Position numbers and translations under genes: made by a program
Notes under the pieces: model-generated
Seen by the model: the letters and a program-made list of their open reading frames with translations, nothing else
The model's database searches: none
What the model was told of the DNA's origin: nothing
Shown here: one piece after another, positions 1 to 3,837 of the stretch
Layout of the letters: each line of letters begins with the position of its first letter
Position numbering within the stretch: position 1 is the first letter of the stretch
DNA from: Solirubrobacterales bacterium
GTDB lineage: Bacteria > Actinomycetota > Thermoleophilia > Solirubrobacterales > Solirubrobacteraceae
Reading direction: 5' to 3'
Length of the DNA stretch: 5,759 nucleotides
NCBI GenBank assembly: GCA_016215085.1
Contig: JACRMD010000335.1
Coordinates: 1-5,759 of the forward strand

Positions 1-69
1 CGGGCGCTGCCCGAGGGCGGCCACACGCTCGGCTTCGCGGTGCTCGTGCTGCGCAGCGGCCGCCGCTAG
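1..69 (+). CDS. C-terminal end of an unidentified protein (5' truncated)
   Basis: Frame 1 is open from the left edge and ends in TAG at 67-69, giving 22 residues that finish GFAVLVLRSGRR. The tail has a hydrophobic beta-strand-like stretch (LGFAVLVL) followed by a basic end. Several alpha/beta enzymes, for example class I methyltransferases, end on such a strand, but 22 residues are too few to assign a family and I do not name one. Its stop overlaps the stop of the convergent TetR gene: the four bases CTAG at 66-69 hold both TAG codons, one per strand. Such tight convergent packing recurs in this window and supports the frame being real. Confidence 0.5.
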   Translation, partial: RALPEGGHTLGFAVLVLRSGRR

Positions 70-665
70 GGCGCGGCCAGGCCGTCGAGCAGGCGGTCGA
101 TGATCTCGAGGACCTCGGCCCGCGCGGCGTCGCGGTCCGCGGCGCGCGCGACGTACATCGCCCCCTCGTCGAGCGCCCCGATGACGACGTGCGCCAGCGG
201 CTCGACCGGCAGCGGCCGCAGGACGCCGGCGTCCATGCCGGCCTCGAGCACGCCCGAGACCAGGCGCAGGCCGTAGCGCAGGCCGATGTCGCGGAAGCGC
301 TCCCAGCCCAGGACGGCGGGGGCGTCGAGCAGCAGGATGCGCTCGATCGCGGGCTCCGAGCAGACCACCAGGAACTCCCGGGCACCCGCGCGCAGGGCCG
401 CGAGCGGGTCGGTCGCCGCGCCGAGCGAGCCGGCGGCGATGCGCTGCGTCGTCTCGGCCTCCACCTCCTCCACGACGGCCTCGAACAGGTCGGCCTTGTC
501 GGCGAACTGGTGGTAGAGCGCGCCGCGCGTGACGCCGGCGGCGCGGACCACCTCCTCGGTGCCCACGCCCGCGTACCCGCGCTCGGCGAAGAGGGGGCGG
601 GCGGCGGCGACGAGCTTCTCGCGCGTGGCGCGGGAGCGCGCTGTGTGCTTGGTCTCACGTTGCAT
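66..665 (-). CDS. TetR/AcrR-family transcriptional repressor
   Basis: This is a 199-residue DNA-binding regulator, a normal length for TetR proteins. Residues about 10-57 form the N-terminal three-helix domain: REKLVAAARPLFAERGY is helix 1, and TEEVVRAAGVTRGALYHQF (about 36-54) is the helix-turn-helix with the family signature G-x-x-x-G-x-L-Y-x-x-F. The remaining helices form the dimer and ligand domain, including DAPAVLGWERFR (114-125), a pattern seen in many actinobacterial TetR proteins. The ligand cannot be predicted. I chose ATG at 665 because a TTG at 707 would add 14 residues encoded by the operator dyad and unlike the family. No Shine-Dalgarno precedes the ATG, so a leaderless or nearly leaderless message is possible. 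It is divergent from the hydrolase gene 65 bp away and probably represses both that gene and itself. Confidence 0.93.
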   Translation of the reverse strand: MQRETKHTARSRATREKLVAAARPLFAERGYAGVGTEEVVRAAGVTRGALYHQFADKADLFEAVVEEVEAETTQRIAAGSLGAATDPLAALRAGAREFLVVCSEPAIERILLLDAPAVLGWERFRDIGLRYGLRLVSGVLEAGMDAGVLRPLPVEPLAHVVIGALDEGAMYVARAADRDAARAEVLEIIDRLLDGLAAP

Positions 666-666
666 C

Positions 667-705
667 GCGTACAGGCTGCATGTAATTTGCGTGCAGCCTG
701 TACGC
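667..705. promoter_or_regulatory. Probable TetR operator: perfect 14-bp inverted repeat, possibly two tandem sites
   Basis: The left arm GCGTACAGGCTGCA (667-680) and right arm TGCAGCCTGTACGC (692-705) are exact reverse complements separated by 11 bp. Each half is also nearly palindromic. The left contains TACAGGCTGCATGTA (670-684, six of seven pairs match, centre 677). The right contains GCGTGCAGCCTGTACGC (689-705, seven of eight pairs match, centre 697). That suggests two repressor dimers about two helical turns apart. The site lies between the divergent TetR and hydrolase starts, the classic place for an autoregulatory TetR operator. The dyad is seen directly; binding by this TetR is inferred. 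Confidence 0.8.
681..686 (+). promoter_or_regulatory. Possible -10 element of the hydrolase promoter
   Basis: TGTAAT matches the sigma-70 consensus TATAAT at five of six positions and lies in the only AT-rich patch of the intergenic region, between the two operator arms. A weak -35 candidate, TTGCAT at 660-665, is 15 bp upstream and overlaps the TetR start codon. Transcription would begin near 693, inside the right operator arm, so a bound repressor would block it. The placement is plausible, but the -35 match and spacing are poor. Confidence 0.35.
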
Positions 706-720
706 AACGCTATCCCCCTC

Positions 721-726
721 GGAGGA
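721..726 (+). promoter_or_regulatory. Shine-Dalgarno of the alpha/beta-hydrolase gene
   Basis: GGAGGA lies four bases before the ATG at 731 and is a strong anti-16S match. It fixes the hydrolase start. It is the only clear Shine-Dalgarno ahead of any gene start in this window. Confidence 0.85.
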
Positions 727-730
727 CGCC

Positions 731-1585
731 ATGCCCACCGTCACGCTGCCCCAGGGCACGATCGAGTACCGCGAGGAAGGCTCGGGACCGCCGGTCGTCT
801 TCGTCCACGGCTTCCTGGTCGACGAGACCCTGTGGTCGCCGGTGGTCGAGCGGCTGCGCGCCGACGCCCGCTGCATCCTGCCCACGTGGCCGCTGGGCGC
901 GCACCGCACGCCGCTGCGGCCCGACGCCGAGGTCACGCCGCTCGCCGTGGCCGGCATGGTCGCCGGCTTCCTCGAGGCGCTGGACCTTCGCGACGTGACG
1001 CTCGTCGGCAACGACTCAGGCGGTGCGATCAGCCAGCTCGTGGCCGTCCACCACCCCGAGCGGATCGGGCGCCTGGTGCTCACCGACTGCGATGCGTTCG
1101 ACAACTTCCCGCCCAAGCTCTTCCGCGGCCTGATCACGCTCGGGCGGGCGCCGCGGCTGCTGCGCGGCGCGCTGGCGCCGCTGCGCTTCGAGGCGCCGCG
1201 CCGGCTGCCGTTCGCCTTCGGCTGGCTGACCAAGCGCAAGGTCCCGCGGGAGGTCACCGACCGTTGGGTCCTGCCGGCGCTGCGCGACCGCGACGTCCTG
1301 CGCGACGCCGCCAAGCTGCTGGTCGGGCTCGGGCGCGACCCGCACGTCCTGCTCGACGCGACGCCGCGGCTGGCCGAGTTCGACAAGCCCGCGCTGCTGG
1401 TGTGGGCGCCGGAGGACCGCTTCTTCCCGATCGAGCACGCGCGGCGGCTGGCGGCGATCCTGCCGCAGGGCCGCGTGGAGGAGGTCCCCGACGCCTACAC
1501 CTTCGTCAGCTGGGATCAGCCCGACCGGGTGGCCGGGCTGATCCGCGACTTCGTGCGCGAGCCTCAGGCCGTGACGGCCGGCTGA
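731..1585 (+). CDS. Alpha/beta-fold hydrolase with aspartate nucleophile elbow (dehalogenase/epoxide-hydrolase-like)
   Basis: This is a 284-residue protein, typical for the family, and probably cytoplasmic since no signal peptide is seen. VVFVHGF (22-28) carries the oxyanion-hole HG. The nucleophile elbow is VGNDSGG (92-98), which puts Asp95 at the nucleophile position, as in haloalkane dehalogenases, fluoroacetate dehalogenases and epoxide hydrolases rather than serine esterases. WAPEDRFFP (225-233) provides the acid Asp229. A cap region lies at about 125-205. The catalytic histidine is expected near residue 256, but the segment reads DAYTFVSWDQP (254-264) with no His; the nearest later His is 236. 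The substrate is unknown, and Asp95 chemistry without the usual His is uncertain. The start has a strong GGAGGA. The gene sits behind a TetR dyad, so it is probably inducible, perhaps by its substrate. Its end overlaps the convergent GST-like gene by 22 bp. Confidence 0.93.
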   Translation: MPTVTLPQGTIEYREEGSGPPVVFVHGFLVDETLWSPVVERLRADARCILPTWPLGAHRTPLRPDAEVTPLAVAGMVAGFLEALDLRDVTLVGNDSGGAISQLVAVHHPERIGRLVLTDCDAFDNFPPKLFRGLITLGRAPRLLRGALAPLRFEAPRRLPFAFGWLTKRKVPREVTDRWVLPALRDRDVLRDAAKLLVGLGRDPHVLLDATPRLAEFDKPALLVWAPEDRFFPIEHARRLAAILPQGRVEEVPDAYTFVSWDQPDRVAGLIRDFVREPQAVTAG

Positions 1586-2304
1586 GCCGGCAGCCACTCC
1601 GCGGGGAACAGGCCCGCGGGCGTCTCGCCGGGGAGCCGGTCGAAGTACCTGAAGGCCAGCTCCTCGGCGGGGCGCCCGGCGATCAGCGGGCGGACGTCGC
1701 CGATCGTGTGCAGCAGGCGCAGGGTCGGCGCGATCTGCAGGTCGGCGGCGTTGGGCTGCGCGCCGCCGAGGACGCCCGCGGCGATCCAGGCGTCGATCTT
1801 GTCCAGGAGGCCGGGCAGCGCCTGGAGGTCGGCGCGGGCGGCCGCGTCGGTCGCGGCGTTCATCCGGCGCTCGACGCGGGTGATGACCGGCGCGGCGGCC
1901 TTGATCACCGGCAGCGGCAGCTTCGGGCCGCGCTGGCCCTCCTGGTAGGCGTGCATGGCCTCGGGATGGCGCTGGAAGGACGGCCACAGCAGGCGGCGCG
2001 CGACCGGCTGCAGGACCTCGTCGCCCCAGCGCTCGGCCTCGTCGACCTCGGGGCCGCCGTAGAGCGGGGGCTCGGGGACGCGGCGCTCGAGCTCGCGCAG
2101 GATCGCGCGCGAGCCCTGGACCTTGGTCCCGTCCTCGAACCTGATCCCGGGCACGGTGCGGCCGCCGAAGAGCGGGCGCATGACCAGCGCGTGGCTCGGC
2201 GGCGGGAGCTCGATGCGCTTGTAGGCGATCCCCTTGAGCTCGAGGGCCTTGGCGACGGTGTCGCAGGGGTGCGAGCCGTGGACGACGTACAGCTTGGCGG
2301 GCAT
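1564..2304 (-). CDS. Glutathione S-transferase-like protein (thioredoxin-fold N-domain, helical C-domain)
   Basis: This is a 246-residue two-domain protein. Residues about 4-75 match a GST N-terminal thioredoxin fold: LYVVHGSHPCDTVAKALELKGI is strand 1 and helix 1, RTVPGIRFEDG (49-59) holds the cis-proline V51-P52, and VQGSRAILREL (62-72) corresponds to the thiol-ligand binding segment that is usually E/D-S-x-x-I. The active-site position reads S11-H-P-C14, a glutaredoxin-like C-x-x-C with the first Cys replaced by Ser. Residues about 85-240 are an all-helical C-domain, with NAADLQIAPTLRLL (185-198) matching the GST C-domain N-capping segment. The activity could be thiol transfer or reduction; the thiol used is unknown, and most actinobacteria lack glutathione. 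The start is ATG at 2304 with no Shine-Dalgarno. It is divergent from coaX, whose start is only 32 bp away. Confidence 0.85.
   Translation of the reverse strand: MPAKLYVVHGSHPCDTVAKALELKGIAYKRIELPPPSHALVMRPLFGGRTVPGIRFEDGTKVQGSRAILRELERRVPEPPLYGGPEVDEAERWGDEVLQPVARRLLWPSFQRHPEAMHAYQEGQRGPKLPLPVIKAAAPVITRVERRMNAATDAAARADLQALPGLLDKIDAWIAAGVLGGAQPNAADLQIAPTLRLLHTIGDVRPLIAGRPAEELAFRYFDRLPGETPAGLFPAEWLPAQPAVTA
1577..1591. terminator. Candidate bidirectional hairpin at the convergent hydrolase/GST junction
   Basis: GCCGGCTGAGCCGGC is a perfect 15-bp inverted repeat (7-bp arms around one base; as RNA, a 6-bp GC stem with a 3-base loop). It includes the hydrolase stop TGA (1583-1585) and lies within the last codons of the GST-like gene. 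There is no U tract, so it is not a standard intrinsic terminator. Its symmetry and position between converging transcripts are the only support. Confidence 0.35.
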
Positions 2305-2310
2305 CGCGCG

Positions 2311-2316
2311 AGCCTA
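2311..2316 (-). promoter_or_regulatory. Possible -10 element for a leaderless GST-like mRNA
   Basis: Read on the - strand, TAGGCT fits the TANNNT -10 pattern common in high-GC actinobacteria and ends six bases before the ATG at 2304. That spacing would place the transcription start at the A of the start codon, giving a leaderless mRNA and explaining the missing Shine-Dalgarno. No recognisable -35 is present; that position falls on the coaX start codon. Confidence 0.35.
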
Positions 2317-2336
2317 ACCGCGATGATGCCGCGGCG

Positions 2337-3101
2337 ATGCTGCTGGTCGTCGACGTCGGCAACACCCAGACGCACTTCGGCACCTTCCGCGGGGAGGAGC
2401 TCGTCGAGCACTGGCGCTTCGCCACCGTGCGCACGTCGACCGCCGACGAGCTGGGCGCCGCGCTGCGCAACCTGCTCGAGCTGCGCGGCGTCGGGATGGC
2501 CGACCTCGACGCGTCGATCGTCTCGTCCACGGTGCCCGACCTCGCGCCCGAGTGGGCGTCGATGGCCGACCGCTACCTCGGCCACCGCATGCTCGTCGTC
2601 GGGCCCGGCATCCGCACCGGCATGCCCCTGCGCTACGACAACCCGCGCGAGATCGGCGCCGACCGGCTCGTCAACGCGGTCGCCGCGTACGAGCAGGTGC
2701 GCGACGCGTGCATCGTCGTGGACTTCGGCACCGCCATCACCTACGACCCGGTCTCCAAGGCGGGGGAGTACCTCGGCGGCATCATCACGCCGGGCGTGGA
2801 GATCTCGCTCGACGCGCTGTTCTCGCGCGCGGCCAAGCTGCCGAAGATCGACCTCGCGCCGCCGCGGCAGCTCATCGGCAAGTCGACGGTCGATGCGATC
2901 CGGTCGGGCATCGTCTACGGCTTCGCCGGCCAGGTCGACGCGATCGTGTCGAAGATCCGCCACGAGATCGGCGAGGACGCCGAGGCGCTGGCGACCGGCG
3001 GGCTGGCCGGCCACATCGTGCCCTTCTGCGACACCATCGACCAGGTCGACGACCTGCTGACGCTCAAGGGGCTCAAGCTGCTCCACGAGCGCAACGCGTA
3101 G
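2337..3101 (+). CDS. coaX: Type III pantothenate kinase (CoaX)
   Basis: This enzyme phosphorylates pantothenate with ATP to 4'-phosphopantothenate, the first committed step of coenzyme A synthesis, in the cytoplasm. The protein has 254 residues, the usual CoaX length, and belongs to the ASKHA (acetate kinase/Hsp70/actin) fold. Visible motifs, in order, are: LLVVDVGNTQTHFG (2-15), the phosphate-binding D-x-G-N-T; GADRLVNAVAAY (107-118), with Asp109 the expected catalytic base and the pantothenate-site arginine; VVDFGTAITYD (127-137), the second phosphate loop, whose Asp129 corresponds to the monovalent-cation site; GGIITPG (147-153), a substrate and dimer-interface loop; and the late ATGGLAG (219-225). 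All key residues look intact. Type III enzymes need K+ or NH4+ and, by family knowledge, are not feedback-inhibited by CoA. The start ATG at 2337 leaves the D-x-G-N-T motif at its normal distance; ATGs at 2323 and 2326 are out of frame. No Shine-Dalgarno is seen. No other pantothenate or CoA gene is adjacent. Confidence 0.96.
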   Translation: MLLVVDVGNTQTHFGTFRGEELVEHWRFATVRTSTADELGAALRNLLELRGVGMADLDASIVSSTVPDLAPEWASMADRYLGHRMLVVGPGIRTGMPLRYDNPREIGADRLVNAVAAYEQVRDACIVVDFGTAITYDPVSKAGEYLGGIITPGVEISLDALFSRAAKLPKIDLAPPRQLIGKSTVDAIRSGIVYGFAGQVDAIVSKIRHEIGEDAEALATGGLAGHIVPFCDTIDQVDDLLTLKGLKLLHERNA

Positions 3102-3112
3102 GCGAGTCCTAC
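3098..3112. terminator. Small inverted repeat holding both stop codons at the coaX/DUF488 junction
   Basis: GTAGG (3098-3102) and CCTAC (3108-3112) are exact reverse complements around a 5-base loop. The coaX stop (TAG, 3099-3101) and the DUF488 stop (3109-3111 on the - strand) start in opposite arms. The stem is short and has no U tract, so it is a weak bidirectional terminator candidate and partly a consequence of both genes ending in TAG. Confidence 0.25.
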
Positions 3113-3546
3113 AGGTCGACGACCTCCAGGCCCGGGCGCCGCACGCGCAGCTGCTCGGCCACGACGCGGCGGTGGCAGCCGGCCGGGTCCTCCTCCAGGC
3201 ACAGCAGCGCCGTGGGCGGCGCGGTGTCGAGCTCCGCGGCGAGCGTGTCGAGCTCGTCGCCCGCGGTCTCCTCGACGTGCGCCCGGTAGGCGTCGCGCGC
3301 CTCGGCGACCCTGCCGCTGTGAAAGAGGTGGCGCAGGTCGGGCGGCGTGCCCAGCGCACGGCGGTGCTCGTAGGCGATCCCGTGGTCGCCCAGCAGCTCG
3401 CCCAGCCGCGTCTTGGACATGCCGGGGCGGCGCGACTGCGGTCGGAAGCGCACGTCGATCACGCGCTGCACGCCGGCGGCCTGCAGCTCCGCCGCCAGCG
3501 CTCCGGGCAGCAGCTTCTCGTAGCCGATCGTGAAGAGGGTCGCCAT
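3109..3546 (-). CDS. DUF488 family protein
   Basis: This is a 145-residue protein matching DUF488, a family of small conserved proteins without a firmly established function. Family marks, in order: LFTIGYEKL (4-12); VIDVRFRPQSRRPGMSK (29-45), the conserved D-V-R-x-x-P-x-S segment; LGTPPDLRHLF (65-75), the usual L-G segment; and LLCLEEDPAGCHRRVVAEQL (114-133), the hallmark C-x-x-E-x-x-P-x-x-C-H-R box with Cys116 and Cys124. Those cysteines, His125 and Arg126 are the best candidates for a metal or active site, which is inference. I chose ATG at 3546 because TIGYE normally lies within the first ten residues; a longer frame to 3693 adds a tail unlike the family that crosses the DUF192 gene. No Shine-Dalgarno precedes it: seven C residues in the mRNA sense lie directly before the ATG. 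It converges on coaX with a 7-bp gap and diverges from the DUF192 gene with 39 bp between starts. Confidence 0.9.
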   Translation of the reverse strand: MATLFTIGYEKLLPGALAAELQAAGVQRVIDVRFRPQSRRPGMSKTRLGELLGDHGIAYEHRRALGTPPDLRHLFHSGRVAEARDAYRAHVEETAGDELDTLAAELDTAPPTALLCLEEDPAGCHRRVVAEQLRVRRPGLEVVDL

Positions 3547-3585
3547 GGGGGGGCGAAGTCTGCCCGCCGCGGGCCTTGCACCCAC

Positions 3586-3837
3586 ATGGAGATCCGCGAC
3601 GCCGACACCCCGCTGCTGCGCCTGCGCGGCCTGCTGGGCCACCGCCGCCCGCCGGGGTACGCGCTCAGACTCGCGCCGTGCGGGTGCGTGCACACCTTCG
3701 GCCTACCGTTCTCGTTGGAGCTTCGATGGTTCGACGCGAACGGCAAGCTGCTGCGGGTGGACGGCCACGTGCCGCCGTGGCGGGTCCGGTGGTGCCGCGG
3801 CGCGCGCTCGGTCGTCGAGGTGCCCTTGCCGCGGTGA
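3586..3837 (+). CDS. Short DUF192 family protein
   Basis: This is an 83-residue protein with the DUF192 core: RGLLGHRRPPGYALRLAPC (14-32), then C-x-C-V-H-T-F-G (32-39), PFSLELRWFDANGKLLRVDG (41-60), VPPWR (62-66) and CRGARSVVEVP (70-80). These match the usual P-C-x-x-V-H-T-F-x-M-x-F-x-L-D, F-L-D-x-x-G, P-P-W-R and S-V-L-E-L-P segments. The family folds as a small beta-barrel of unknown function, often exported, but this copy has no signal peptide. It is shorter than usual: it stops just after SVVEVP, where relatives usually continue about 20 residues through a glycine and a final G-D-x-V strand. The conserved Met and Asp of the core are Leu40 and Glu45 here. ATG at 3586 is the only sensible start; the longer upstream frame antisense to DUF488 does not resemble the family. 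No Shine-Dalgarno is evident. The stop overlaps downstream NHL coding sequence, so translation is probably coupled. Confidence 0.82.
   Translation: MEIRDADTPLLRLRGLLGHRRPPGYALRLAPCGCVHTFGLPFSLELRWFDANGKLLRVDGHVPPWRVRWCRGARSVVEVPLPR

Noticed and set aside
666..707. N-terminal extension of the TetR protein to a TTG at 707
   Set aside because: The 14 added residues are encoded entirely by the inverted repeat and do not resemble TetR N-termini; ATG 665 gives the expected short arm before helix 1.
1016..2530. A long - strand frame joining coaX antisense, the GST-like region and the hydrolase antisense
   Set aside because: It is Arg-rich and without motifs, and the GST-like gene lies in a different frame with a good domain match.
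529..3060. An 843-codon open frame on the + strand across the hydrolase, GST-like gene and part of coaX
   Set aside because: Its translation is Arg/Ala/Pro-rich low complexity with no domain. It crosses three genes with clear family motifs, so it is a high-GC shadow frame.
3547..3693. N-terminal extension of the DUF488 protein to 3693
   Set aside because: It would add 49 residues antisense to the DUF192 gene and push the conserved TIGYE segment far from the N-terminus.
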